DNA of 54,610 bases, taken from positions 1 to 54,610 of the forward strand of contig NW_026971114.1 in assembly GCF_963678635.1 (NCBI RefSeq), in the 5' to 3' direction. The notes beneath the pieces are model-generated. The model had not been told where the DNA came from. It was given only the letters and a program-made list of their open reading frames with translations, and searched no databases. Origin of the DNA: Symsagittifera roscoffensis. Lineage: Eukaryota > Xenacoelomorpha > Acoela > Convolutidae. The translations under genes and the position numbers were made by a program. Numbering within the stretch: position 1 is the stretch's first letter; each line of letters starts with the position of its first letter. This document shows, one piece after another, positions 21,612 through 32,585 of the stretch.

Positions 21612-22622
21612 TTATGAGAGGCTGTTAATGTTCATGCGAGAGAGTTCCTGCTGGACCAGGTTTGAGTGCAGCAACAGATCCAAGGGCACCGGTTCCTTTT
21701 TGGATAGAATCTTTATATCGGCTGCTTTCTCTACAGGTAACTCAGGATGTCCTGGAATTGGATGTTCAGATTTGTCCAACCATCTCGTTAAGGGAAGCGC
21801 TCCATAAGTTTCTTTGTCCAAAAACGAGAATCCTTCCTTTATTTCTGCCTGATTGGCTTGCTTCTGTTCCAGTCTTTCATACAACTCGGTTTTCTTGCTG
21901 AGGCTGTCAGCATTTTGGTGTTTGTCACGCATCATGTGCTCGATTATCATGTGGTAGCCATCTAACCCTACTATCCACCTACAAATATAACTCTGATCCA
22001 TCGAGTATGTCTTCAACCAGGATAACGCCCTGTTGTCCACGCGTAACTTAAAGTGAGCGCTCCCCAAGTTTGCGCGGTATTTTTCCACCAATGTGATTAC
22101 TGCAAACATTTCTACTTTTCGTGCACCATATTTCATCTCAGTGTCACTCAACACCTTACTGCCATATGCAATGGGACGGAGAACGAATCTCCCATTCCAT
22201 TCTTGCTCCTGATGCAGTATTCCCGAGATGGCTACTACTGATGCGTCTGTGTCAAGAACATACATGCCCTTTTCAGTAGGCATGCCTAGCAGTGGCGCCT
22301 CGCACAGTTCCCGCTTTATGTTCTCAAAGGCCGTTTGAGCTTCATCGCTCCATTCGAACATCTTTCCTTTTTTATGCATCAGCTTCTGCATCGGATACAC
22401 CTTGTCTGCATATCCTTTTATGAACTCACGGTAATAGTTGGCAATTCCTAGGAAGCTCATGAGCTGTGTGCCTGTTCTGGGAGCCTTCCATGTCAACACA
22501 GCTTCTACTGCTTCCGGGTCCGGCCCCACACCATGCCTGTCCACCATTTTTCCTAGGTACTTGATCGAATCGCTAAGGATTTCACATTTCAATGGTTTGC
22601 ATTTCAAGCCTGCTCTTTTCAT
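21612..22622 (-). pseudogene. RT thumb and RNase H domains, E1
   Basis: Open frame of 336 codons. It starts in the RT thumb (KYLGKMVDRHGVGPDP; FLGIANYYREFIKGYADK) and continues through RNase H. The RNase H acidic residues are visible: LDTDASVVAISG (Asp), KVEMFAV (Glu), RVDNRALSWL (Asp) and DKHQNADSLSK (His/Asp). RNase H would degrade the RNA template during reverse transcription. The frame is closed by TAA at 21612-21614 and is out of frame with the upstream palm at 22636. Confidence 0.9.
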
Positions 22623-22635
22623 GCATCCAAAGACC

Positions 22636-23468
22636 TCATCGAGGTGTTGCTATGAATACGTCATCCACGTAACACATCACGAGATTCCAGTACTTCTTTG
22701 TCACTCTGGTCAAAGCCTGAGCCATCATTCTTTGAAAGGTGGCCGTTGCGTTGCACAAGCCGAAGGGCATCCTCCACTGATACAACCCCAATTCACACGC
22801 GAATCCGGTCTTTTCTCTATCCTTCTTCCGCAGAGGGACCTGCCAGAAGGCAGAACCCAAGTCCAATGTGGTGAGGAACTTGGCATCACCAAGTTTGAAG
22901 AGGCTCTCGTCTATTCGCCGTATCGGATACGCATCTTTTATCGTTACCGCGTTCAATTAACAAAAATCGCAATAAAACCTAAGCTGCCCCCCTTCTTTTT
23001 CGCCATTACTACCCCGCAAGCCCATGGCAATTTCGAGGGTTCTATCATGTCGTATTCAAGCAACATTTCTATTTCCGTTCGGCACGCTTCCGATTTGTGA
23101 GGCGTCATTCGTCTTGCGCCTTCCTTATGGGGAACGGCGCCTTCTTCTAGCTCAATTTCGTGTTCGACGAAGTTACCACAACTGATATCCACCTTATGTT
23201 TTGAAAATACATCCGCGTTCCGATTTAAAACCTCCCGCAGTAATTCGAAATCTCCCTCGCCTATTTTCCCTTTTAAGTGTTCTATCTCTGGCAAAACTGG
23301 TTTCTCAGATTCTAGTTCATATGACGAGGGGCGTCCCGGAAAATTCGAGCAGCTCGATAAGCCGTCGTCCGTTTCGGACTTCATTGAAAACAATTTATGA
23401 ATAAATTTTAATTCATTAATCCTTTTTAAAATTTTATCTTTGTTGGCATGGTAAGGACAGTCTTTCAC
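22636..23468 (-). pseudogene. Reverse transcriptase fingers and palm, E1
   Basis: Two overlapping frames. 23468-22953 carries the N-terminal part up to WACGVVMAKKKGG. 22956-22636 carries the palm with LDLGSAFWQVPL (Asp), MPFGLCNATATFQR and CYVDDVFIATP (YVDD catalytic box). A single-base frame change at the AAGGGGGGC run joins them. After IATP, about seven usually conserved codons are lost and the frame changes again. Both defects are present at the same bases in copy A. RT would copy the element RNA into cDNA. Confidence 0.9.
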
Positions 23469-23480
23469 ACTATGTTTCTT

Positions 23481-24266
23481 CTAGTTTTGTGTCTCCTCAT
23501 AGTCGCTCCTTATAGGCAAAGCGTAACCAAATTTCTTTCCACGCTGGATTGAAACCGTGGTGTCCAGTGTGTTCAACAACACACTGACACACAGTCCGTT
23601 TCGAGTTACCGAGAATCTCCGGCCTAAAATCACTGAAATTTGACTATTTGGATTCGGTACCAAACAAACCTGTTTACTATCACTTAACGAATTTAAATTT
23701 CTCATTCTAAAAATTGCTACTACTGCTTGTCCCGGCTGTAGTTTTACTTTTCTATCTAAAAAAATTGGTACCTTGTTTTCGTCTGTTATTATTCTATTAA
23801 TTGGTTTCTTAACATAATTTCGAACCGGATTCCTAATCCTTATTAGACCGTTGTTCAAGTCAATCATCACGTCAAAGTTCCTGGCAAAAACTCTGCCCAA
23901 GATGAATTGGTCGGCGTCGTCCAAATTCTCTACCACCAGGAAGATCATCCAAAGATCCCGTCCTCCCATGTGGAGAACCGTTAATGGCGCTCTTCCGGCT
24001 ACGCAAATTGCTCCTCGATTGGCTGCAGCCAGTTGGAGATTGGTTGGAATTAGATCTTCCCTCATGAAGCCCATTCTTTCCCAAGTCTTTATCGGCATCG
24101 CACTTACTACCGCTCCTGTGTCCAGAAGCCCTGTGACTCCGATTTTCTTTCCGTTGGTGTCAAGCAGATGTGCAGTCACATCTGCTTCGTATCCAATGTG
24201 TACTGCGTCTTGCACCGTCATGGCGTGATGGCCTATCCTGTGGACTTTGAGTTCCTCTTCACCCAA
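23481..24266 (-). pseudogene. Aspartic protease, E1
   Basis: A 261-codon frame with the retropepsin active-site triad GLLDTGAVVSAMP, a flap-region strand and the ILGRVFARNFDVMIDL block that matches the C-terminal ILGxD motif of retropepsins. The Asp of that motif is Val here, while copy A keeps Asp. The protease would cleave the gag-pol polyprotein. The frame ends at an in-frame TAG (23481-23483), after which it continues straight into the RT N-terminal region. Confidence 0.9.
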
Positions 24267-24281
24267 ATAGATCTGCCCTAT

Positions 24282-25282
24282 CTAGTCACTGTCTGTTGTT
24301 TCATATGTCCTAGTGTAGATACTGATTCCATCTACGTTCACCATCACTTGATACGGTCCATAGTCTTCCACGTAGCGCCCATGAATTTTCTTTATGCGAG
24401 GGCCACCTGTTGTTAGTAGTGCTCGCACAGCTCTTGACTCAGTGCTTGGCTCCACCTGCCTCAGATAATCTGCGTATGTGTCCAGACGCATCAAAGTGAA
24501 CTCTGATGGTTCGTTCAGACTTCTGATTACCTGATGTCCCGCTACCGAGATTATTGACTGTGTTTTGCTTCCTTGTGGCACCATACCGAACCTCTGCCCG
24601 GAGATCACATTAAGTTTCATGCTCGAACTACTTGGTGCTTTTGTTTCTTGGAATTCTTTTACCTCGAAGGTATTCAGCTTCTCCTGTAGTTTCTCATTTT
24701 CCAATTCGAGCTTCACTTTTTGCTCGATCTCTTCGTTACCAGTTCCTGCTTCACTCTATTTAGAGCATCCCTCGCGGCTGCCCTATAATCAATCTTGCAG
24801 TCATCCGCCGCAGTCACCGGTTCCGTTTCACATGTCTGTTCTGTTACCGCTTGCATCTTCTTCGTTGCCAGCTCTTGCGGTTTTTCTTTTCTGCGCGCCT
24901 CCGCCTCACTCAGTAGGCGAGCCTTGCTGGCTTTCACACCCGATAAAGCTCCCTCATGCCTTGGATGCTTGATGTCTGCTACAGCATCACAGAATTGCGG
25001 ACAATCCTATTTAAAATGACCTTCCAAGTTGCAAAAGAAACGCCTCGGTCCGAATTTTGCAATTACTCCCCTCATGAAATCTTCATAGTTGACTTCTGAC
25101 GCATCTTCCTCCTCGAGGCTAAAGCCTATTGCTTTCATGCTTCCCTGTTTTGTAAGTTGGGCATGCTGACACATGATGGTCCGTCGAACTGCAATTTGCA
25201 CAAGAGCGTCTTTTGTCCATATCACCCCTCGGTTTGTACCAGTTGTGACCTTAGTTTGCTGGTCCGTTGTTAAAATTGCCAT
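24282..25282 (-). pseudogene. Gag C-terminus and gag-protease linker, E1
   Basis: Three frames in sequence. 25282-25007 holds what is left of the nucleocapsid, with the second zinc knuckle CFFCNLEGHFK cut by a TAG exactly before its last aspartate-cysteine. 24937-24713 is a charged helical stretch (ARLLSEAEARRKEKPQELATKKM). 24716-24282 runs from coiled coil into the region before protease (VISGQRFGMVPQGS; GPYQVMVNVDGIS). A base lost in the ACGAAGAG stretch near 24725 shifts the frame relative to copy A. The first knuckle is degraded (CQHAQLT). Confidence 0.8.
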
Positions 25283-25766
25283 AATTGTTCTTGTAATATC
25301 CAGATCTCGATGGAGGCTTCAGCAAAAGATATTCCTTTGACTTGAGACTCAACTCCTCTGGTGTTGGCGCATTGGTTGAGAGTGGTGTGTAATGGGTTGC
25401 TAACATCGTTCGAAGCTCATCATTCTTCACACCATTGATGAATTTTGAGGCTACTGCCAGTTTCATCCTCCTGTTCGACTCGTCCGGTTGGCTGCGCCTT
25501 CTTAGCATCTCCAAATCGTCTAGAAACTTGTCTATCGTCTCATCTTCTCGTTGCCTCCGTTTCTCGAAGCGCATCATTGCCTGGTGCCCCTGCACCCCTG
25601 ATCCAAAACGATTTAACAAGATTCCAAAAATTTTCTCAGCTGTGTCCCGCTGGTATTGCTTTTTGGCGATCACACAGTTTAGGGCTGTCCCTTCCATGTT
25701 ACTGGTGAGCGCACTGCACTCTTGCCTTTCTGACAGGTCTTCTTCTTCAAAATGCAGTGTCATCAC
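25251..25766 (-). pseudogene. Gag capsid domain, E1
   Basis: A 171-codon frame with the retrotransposon gag capsid pattern: LHFEEEDLSERQECSALT, the RDTAEKIFGILLNRFGSG helix and RRQREDETIDKFLDDLEMLRR, followed by KFINGVKNDELRTMLATHY. Capsid protein would build the particle shell. One base is missing at the upstream junction near 25785 relative to copy A, which separates it from the gag N-terminal part. Confidence 0.9.
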
Positions 25767-25768
25767 CT

Positions 25769-27615
25769 CTATCCACGTATCAGTTCAGCATCAGATTCGT
25801 CTTTATAGCATCTCGGTTTCTTAAAGACTCTTCTGGACTTTTCACTACATTCATTGGTTCTAGATAACCTCGTAAAGAATGTCTCCAAAGACCTGTTTAG
25901 GGGTTCAAAGGTTGTGGCCATTGCTGTAGCATCTCTTGAATGCCCCGCCTGAGTATCATCGGCCCCTGATAAGGGTTCTGTATTTGGTACATCCCTTCTA
26001 TCCGAATCCTCGGGATTGTTTTTTCCTTGGCTCGCATGACTCATCCCTGGGCTTGCATGACTCCTGTTCCTGGAATCACCTCTCCCCGTCGCATGTGTGC
26101 CTTGCGTCGGTCGTTTGTTTGAATCCTGTCTATTGCCACTTGAACTTCCTCTGAAATTTGGGCCCCATGTTCTATTATCCCCTGTTGTATAGCCTGCTGG
26201 ACTGCCCCTACCTCTAGTGGATCCATATGTTCTTCTCCTATTTTGTTGGTCATTGAAGTTCACCCTCGGCTCCCTGCTGGGACCTCCCAAGTTCGGTTCC
26301 CCTTCTCTTGGTCCACTCCTGCTGCCTAGTAGCCCAACCAACCTGTCCCTGATAGCCTGAGATCGCCTCTTCATCATCGCATCTATCTTTGTGTCAAGAG
26401 TCGCAAGAGACTGCTCTTGCTGAATTCTCAACTTCTCCATATCGTCTCTTAATCGTAACTCTCTCTGTTCCGCTTCTCTTGTCACTCGCGACAAGTTCTT
26501 CGCTATGTGTTCGTCCGTTCTTTGCTTCAAGCGTTTTTCGCTTCTACTAATTTCTTGTCTATTGTGGTTTATTTCTTCCCGCAGACTTTCTCTTTCAACA
26601 TGGACTGCTCTCTCTAGTTCACTCATTCTTATGGACATCTGTTCATTTTGCTCTCCGATACTGCCCACTATGTTGTTCAAGGCTTCTTCAGTTGATGCTT
26701 CGTTATCCACTAGTGGCGTCACAAGTGGCGGTGCCACCCTGTCGATCCCAGGTAGCTTGATGCTGGTCGAGATTCGGCCTTTGATTTTCTGCCTCGACGT
26801 CTTTTCATTATCCACCTCTGGATCCGCCTGTGCGTTGCTTAGCCCTGTGTTTCTGTTCTCCCCAGTTCGCTTTTCCGAATTCGTCATACTTACAAAGATT
26901 CTTGACTGGTCTGATGTGTTTGTGGTTTTGCTTATTGTCCTCACTGCACCATATTGGTCCATGGTACCAGTCCCTCTGTCGGTGTATGCTTCATTCTCTT
27001 GAGTCGAACTATTGAGGCTGACTTGAGATCCAAAGTCAGCTTGCTCTTCATCGTCCTCTTCTTCTTCCAGGGATTCAACTTCATCGCCTGTACCCGCTCC
27101 CATGGTGAATGGAAAGATGTTTCCGAAAGTGTTCTTCACTCTTTCTGAAAACGATGAGGACGTTGCCTGTTTCTCTGTCACGCCTGCCATCATGGTGTTG
27201 TCTCTGGGAGACCTTCTAGTTGCCACAATTTCAGTAGAGATGTCGGACAGTTTCGACATCTCCTCTCGGTCCAGTGTCCCGGTAGAATTGGCAAAATCTT
27301 GGCCTTGTTCTACCGGAGTAGATTCACTCGCCAGCCTTCTGTTTCCTCTCCCCTCGGTCCGTGTATTTTCTCGTTCTCATCCAAGGCCTGGTCCGGATGG
27401 ACCTCCACTTCTAGCATTGCTTTTCGCTCTTCTGAGGACTTTTGACTCCTGGTCTCAACAATTCTGCCTGAAACCGTCTCCCCATTATCGGTCCGGGTTC
27501 GTGTGATCCTTTCCACAAAAGGGTCGGTCATTGCTCTTCTCTGTTTCTCAGGCATGGATTTCCTGGAGCTATCACCTAGTTTAGGTATCCTTGACTTGTC
27601 TAGACTCATATTCAA
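25769..27615 (-). pseudogene. Gag N-terminal region, E1
   Basis: Frame 27615-27310 (101 codons, starting MNMSLDKSR) and frame 27259-25769 (496 codons), joined by a frameshift near 27345. The long frame has a Ser/Glu-rich start, a strong coiled coil (ERESLREEINHNRQEISRSEKRL and following), and a glycine- and arginine-rich low-complexity region (RRTYGSTRGRGSPAGY). The ATG at 27613-27615 is the first of the open region and directly follows the non-coding leader, so it is the best candidate for the gag start. This part precedes the capsid domain and would act in assembly or RNA binding. Confidence 0.8.
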
Positions 27616-28936
27616 TTTACCACTTCCTACTACCTATACACTCAATTCGATTGCTAGTGTCATTTTGATTTGACTACTGATAATAATAACACAACACAAT
27701 AAATTCCAAACGTTTCTATTAAATAGTGACCACAAATCCTTGTATGTTATCACGGTACAGCGTATATACAATTTATTCACAATAATCGATTACAAATTGT
27801 AAGATGTGAAGCTAGCACAGTATGATGATATCAATCTATTTAAATAAAGAGCTTTCCCTGCTTGGTGCTGCACCAAACAGACAAAACTTGAAGGCAGTAA
27901 ATTTCTCAAGTGGGCGACTATTGCACTCACCGAATCCTGTGTTACCTATCTGCCTTCAGACTGCCCGAACTAGACCTACTAAAATCCTCAGGGCAGTCAC
28001 TTTTCTCAAAAACGTTTTTGATTTGAGTCCACACTAATGAGTTACACACTCTTGATCAATTTAGACTTAGTGTCACGAATGTCCGAGTTTAAACCTGTTT
28101 TGTTTTGATTCGGTTTTTTACAAAAGGCAAGTTACCAGTGCAGTCACTGGTTCCCAGCCAATCTCTTAATAACCTAATACCCTGAACTACTTTCTATTCT
28201 GTTGTCTTCTTAAGTTTTGACAAAATAATACCCATCCGGTTTGACAAAAATCGGACCCTTCCGGATTGGCAAAATTGGGACCCATCCGGATTGACAAAAA
28301 TCAGACCCATCCGGATTGGTAAAACTGCGACCCCTCCGGATTGGGACCCTTCCTATTTTGTAAAAATTTGGACCCCTCCGGATTGGGACCCTCCGTATTT
28401 GTAAAAATTTAGACCTCTCCGGATTGGGACCCAGCCTGGTTTGTGAAGATAGCTTCTCAGAGGCGTTCTAAATTTCCAACCTATACCCTTCCGGATACGT
28501 TCTCCGATGCTATTATGCTGTTTGAATCAACTAGGAAGGGTGTGTCGTCCTTCCCAAGACCCTTCCGGATTGAAGTTAAGCCTCTTATTCGATGATTCAC
28601 CCTAACGGTGAAGGGTCTTATCGCTAGACTAATTTCGGGTCGACTAAGGTTTTCTGGTGCCCTTATCCTTCCCTTTTTGTCTAGAACAGCGTAAAATTGC
28701 CTTATTCAATCGTTTCTACCTTTTGGTAGGGTTTAAGGGCCTTCCAGAAAATGTTTTTTTATAAAACGTGAAGGGTCTACCTTCCTGATTTGGTGAATTT
28801 GCTAAAAATAATCCTAAAAAAATTTTATGCTTCTTTTTTTGAATAATTGATATTTTTATTAGTAAGCTCAGCTAGTTTCTGATCTAATGGTAACAAGATC
28901 AACTGGATTTGTCCCGTAGTTTTAAAGTTAAAAGGT
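27616..28936 (-). promoter_or_regulatory. 5' leader upstream of gag, inner copy
   Basis: Non-coding DNA in element sense directly before the gag ATG. It is AT-rich near gag and carries the CCGGATTG minisatellite (28230-28445) plus further single motifs near 28484 and 28556. A perfect ttggtgc-t-gcaccaa palindrome lies near 27858-27875. In a Ty3/gypsy element the 5' LTR, primer binding site and packaging signal should be here, but none of them could be pinned down. Confidence 0.45.
28230..28445. repeat. CCGGATTG minisatellite
   Basis: Seven to nine imperfect direct repeats of a unit of about 25 bases, core acc-c-atccggattg followed by an A-rich spacer (such as gacaaaaatc). Some units are shortened to about 16 bases. 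The core contains the palindrome tccgga. Single cores recur through the leader and in the 3' flank of copy A (36698), so the motif belongs to the element family. Confidence 0.85.
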
Positions 28937-29236
28937 CATGTGGAGAACCGTTAATGGCGCTCTTCCGGCTACGCAAATTGCTCCTCGATTGGCTGCAGCC
29001 AGTTGGAGATTGGTTGGAATTAGATCTTCCCTCATGAAGCCCATTCTTTCCCAAGTCTTTATCGGCATCGCACTTACTACCGCTCCTGTGTCCAGAAGCC
29101 CTGTGACTCCGATTTTCTTTCCGTTGGTGTCAAGCAGATGTGCAGTCACATCTGCTTCGTATCCAATGTGTACTGCGTCTTGCACCGTCATGGCGTGATG
29201 GCCTATCCTGTGGACTTTGAGTTCCTCTTCACCCAA
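28928..29236 (-). pseudogene. Protease N-terminal fragment, outer duplicate
   Basis: The first 102 codons of the protease segment, including the GLLDTGAVVSAMP active site, cut at the duplication joint and followed by non-coding leader sequence. The rest of pol is missing in this unit, so it cannot yield protease. Confidence 0.9.
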
Positions 29237-29251
29237 ATAGATCTGCCCTAT

Positions 29252-30736
29252 CTAGTCACTGTCTGTTGTTTCATATGTCCTAGTGTAGATACTGATTCCA
29301 TCTACGTTCACCATCACTTGATACGGTCCATAGTCTTCCACGTAGCGCCCATGAATTTTCTTTATGCGAGGGCCACCTGTTGTTAGTAGTGCTCGCACAG
29401 CTCTTGACTCAGTGCTTGGCTCCACCTGTCTCAGATAATCTGCGTATGTGTCCAGACGCATCAAAGTGAACTCTGATGGTTCGTTCAGACTTCTGATTAC
29501 CTGATGTCCCGCTACCGAGATTATTGACTGTGTTTTGCTTCCTTGTGGCACCATACCGAACCTCTGCCCGGAGATCACATTAAGTTTCATGCTCGAACTA
29601 CTTGGTGCTTTTGTTTCTTGGAATTCTTTTACCTCGAAGGTATTCAGCTTCTCCTGTAGTTTCTCATTTTCCAATTCGATCTTCACTTTTTGCTCGATCT
29701 CTTCGTTACCAGTTCCTGCTTCACTCTATTTAGAGCATCCCTCGCGGCTGCCCTATAATCAATCTTGCAGTCATCCGCCGCAGTCACCGGTTCCGTTTCA
29801 CATGTCTGTTCTGTTACCGCTTGCATCTTCTTCGTTGCCAGCTCTTGCGGTTTTTCTTTTCTGCGCGCCTCCGCCTCACTCAGTAGGCGAGCCTTGCTGG
29901 CTTTCACACCCGATAAAGCTCCCTCATGCCTTGGATGCTTGATGTCTGCTACAGCATCACAGAATTGCGGACAATCCTATTTAAAATGACCTTCCAAGTT
30001 GCAAAAGAAACGCCTCGGTCCGAATTTTGCAATTACTCCCCTCATGAAATCTTCATAGTTGACTTCTGACGCATCTTCCTCCTCGAGGCTAAAGCCTATT
30101 GCTTTCATGCTTCCCTGTTTTGTAAGTTGGGCATGCTGACACATGATGGTCCGTCGAACTGCAATTTGCACAAGAGCGTCTTTTGTCCATATCACCCCTC
30201 GGTTTGTACCAGTTGTGACCTTAGTTTGCTGGTCCGTTGTTAAAATTGCCATAATTGTTCTTGTAATATCCAGATCTCGATGGAGGCTTCAGCAAAAGAT
30301 ATTCCTTTGACTTGAGTCTCAACTCCTCTGGTGTTGGCGCATTGGTTGAGAGTGGTGTGTAATGGGTTGCTAACATCGTTCGAAGCTCATCATTCTTCAC
30401 ACCATTGATGAATTTTGAGGCTACTGCCAGTTTCATCCTCCTGTTCGACTCGTCCGGTTGGCTGCGCCTTCTTAGCATCTCCAAATCGTCTAGAAACTTG
30501 TCTATCGTCTCATCTTCTCGTTGCCTCCGTTTCTCGAAGCGCATCATTGCCTGGTGCCCCTGCACCCCTGATCCAAAACGATTTAACAAGATTCCAAAAA
30601 TTTTCTCAGCTGTGTCCCGCTGGTATTGCTTTTTGGCGATCACACAGTTTAGGGCTGTCCCTTCCATGTTACTGGTGAGCGCACTGCACTCTTGCCTTTC
30701 TGACAGGTCTTCTTCTTCAAAATGCAGTGTCATCAC
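29252..30736 (-). pseudogene. Gag capsid and nucleocapsid, outer duplicate
   Basis: Near-identical second copy of 24282-25766, with the same frame breaks: capsid frame 30736-30221, nucleocapsid frame 30252-29977 ending at the same TAG in the zinc knuckle, helical linker 29907-29683, and pre-protease frame 29686-29252. The identical lesions show the gag was already dead before this duplication. Differences include one Ser-to-Arg codon near 30318 and a Leu-to-Ile codon near 29681. Confidence 0.9.
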
Positions 30737-30738
30737 CT

Positions 30739-32585
30739 CTATCCACGTATCAGTTCAGCATCAGATTCGTCTTTATAGCATCTCGGTTTCTTAAAGACTC
30801 TTCTGGACTTTTCACTACATTCATTGGTTCTAGATAACCTCGTAAAGAATGTCTCCAAAGACCTGTTTAGGGGTTCAAAGGTTGTGGCCATTGCTGTAGC
30901 ATCTCTTGAATGCCCCGCCTGAGTATCATCGGCCCCTGATAAGGGTTCTGTATTTGGTACATCCCTTCTATCCGAATCCTCGGGATTGTTTTTTCCTTGG
31001 CTCGCATGACTCATCCCTGGGCTTGCATGACTCCTGTTCCTGGAATCACCTCTCCCCGTCGCATGTGTGCCTTGCGTCGGTCGTTTGTTTGAATCCTGTC
31101 TATTGCCACTTGAACTTCCTCTGAAATTTGGGCCCCATGTTCTATTATCCCCTGTTGTATAGCCTGCTGGACTGCCCCTACCTCTAGTGGATCCATATGT
31201 TCTTCTCCTATTTTGTTGGTCATTGAAGTTCACCCTCGGCTCCCTGCTGGGACCTCCCAAGTTCGGTTCCCCTTCTCTTGGTCCACTCCTGCTGCCTAGT
31301 AGCCCAACCAACCTGTCCCTGATAGCCTGAGATCGCCTCTTCATCATCGCATCTATCTTTGTGTCAAGAGTCGCAAGAGACTGCTCTTGCTGAATTCTCA
31401 ACTTCTCCATATCGTCTCTTAATCGTAACTCTCTCTGTTCCGCTTCTCTTGTCACTCGCGACAAGTTCTTCGCTATGTGTTCGTCCGTTCTTTGCTTCAA
31501 GCGTTTTTCGCTTCTACTAATTTCTTGTCTATTGTGGTTTATTTCTTCCCGCAGACTTTCTCTTTCAACATGGACTGCTCTCTCTAGTTCACTCATTCTT
31601 ATGGACATCTGTTCATTTTGCTCTCCGATACTGCCCACTATGTTGTTCAAGGCTTCTTCAGTTGATGCTTCGTTATCCACTAGTGGCGTCACAAGTGGCG
31701 GTGCCACCCTGTCGATCCCAGGTAGCTTGATGCTGGTCGAGATTCGGCCTTTGATTTTCTGCCTCGACGTCTTTTCATTATCCACCTCTGGATCCGCCTG
31801 TGCGTTGCTTAGCCCTGTGTTTCTGTTCTCCCCAGTTCGCTTTTCCGAATTCGTCATACTTACAAAGATTCTTGACTGGTCTGATGTGTTTGTGGTTTTG
31901 CTTATTGTCCTCACTGCACCAAATTGGTCCATGGTACCAGTCCCTCTGTCGGTGTATGCTTCATTCTCTTGAGTCGAACTATTGAGGCTGACTTGAGATC
32001 CAAAGTCAGCTTGCTCTTCATCGTCCTCTTCTTCTTCCAGGGATTCAACTTCATCGCCTGTACCCGCTCCCATGGTGAATGGAAAGATGTTTCCGAAAGT
32101 GTTCTTCACTCTTTCTGAAAACGATGAGGACGTTGCCTGTTTCTCTGTCACGCCTGCCATCATGGTGTTGTCTCTGGGAGAACTTCTAGTTGCCACAATT
32201 TCAGTAGAGATGTCGGACAGTTTCGACATCTCCTCTCGGTCCAGTGTCCCGGTAGAATTGGCAAAATCTTGGCCTTGTTCTACCGGAGTAGATTCACTCG
32301 CCAGCCTTCTGTTTCCTCTCCCCTCGGTCCGTGTATTTTCTCGTTCTCATCCAAGGCCTGGTCCGGATGGACCTCCACTTCTAGCATTGCTTTTCGCTCT
32401 TCTGAGGACTTTTGACTCCTGGTCTCAACAATTCTGCCTGAAACCGTCTCCCCATTATCGGTCCGGGTTCGTGTGATCCTTTCCACAAAAGGGTCGGTCA
32501 TTGCTCTTCTCTGTTTCTCAGGCATGGATTTCCTGGAGCTATCACCTAGTTTAGGTATCCTTGACTTGTCTAGACTCATATTCAA
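30739..32585 (-). pseudogene. Gag N-terminal region, outer duplicate
   Basis: Second copy of 25769-27615 with the same two frames (32585-32280 and 32229-30739), the same frameshift between them, and only a few substitutions (for example Arg to Ser near 32183 and Tyr to Phe near 31922). The content is coiled coil, then a Gly/Arg-rich region. As the copy nearest the outer leader, it is the one a transcript starting upstream would meet first. Confidence 0.85.

Noticed and set aside
27858-27875. ttggtgc-t-gcaccaa palindrome as tRNA primer binding site
   Set aside because: It ends in CCA in the right sense, but I could not match it to a known tRNA 3' end, and no LTR boundary lies next to it.
28230-28445. 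Regular repeats that could suggest a CRISPR array
   Set aside because: Spacers are not unique or of constant length, repeats are imperfect, no cas genes are near, and the context is a eukaryotic retroelement.
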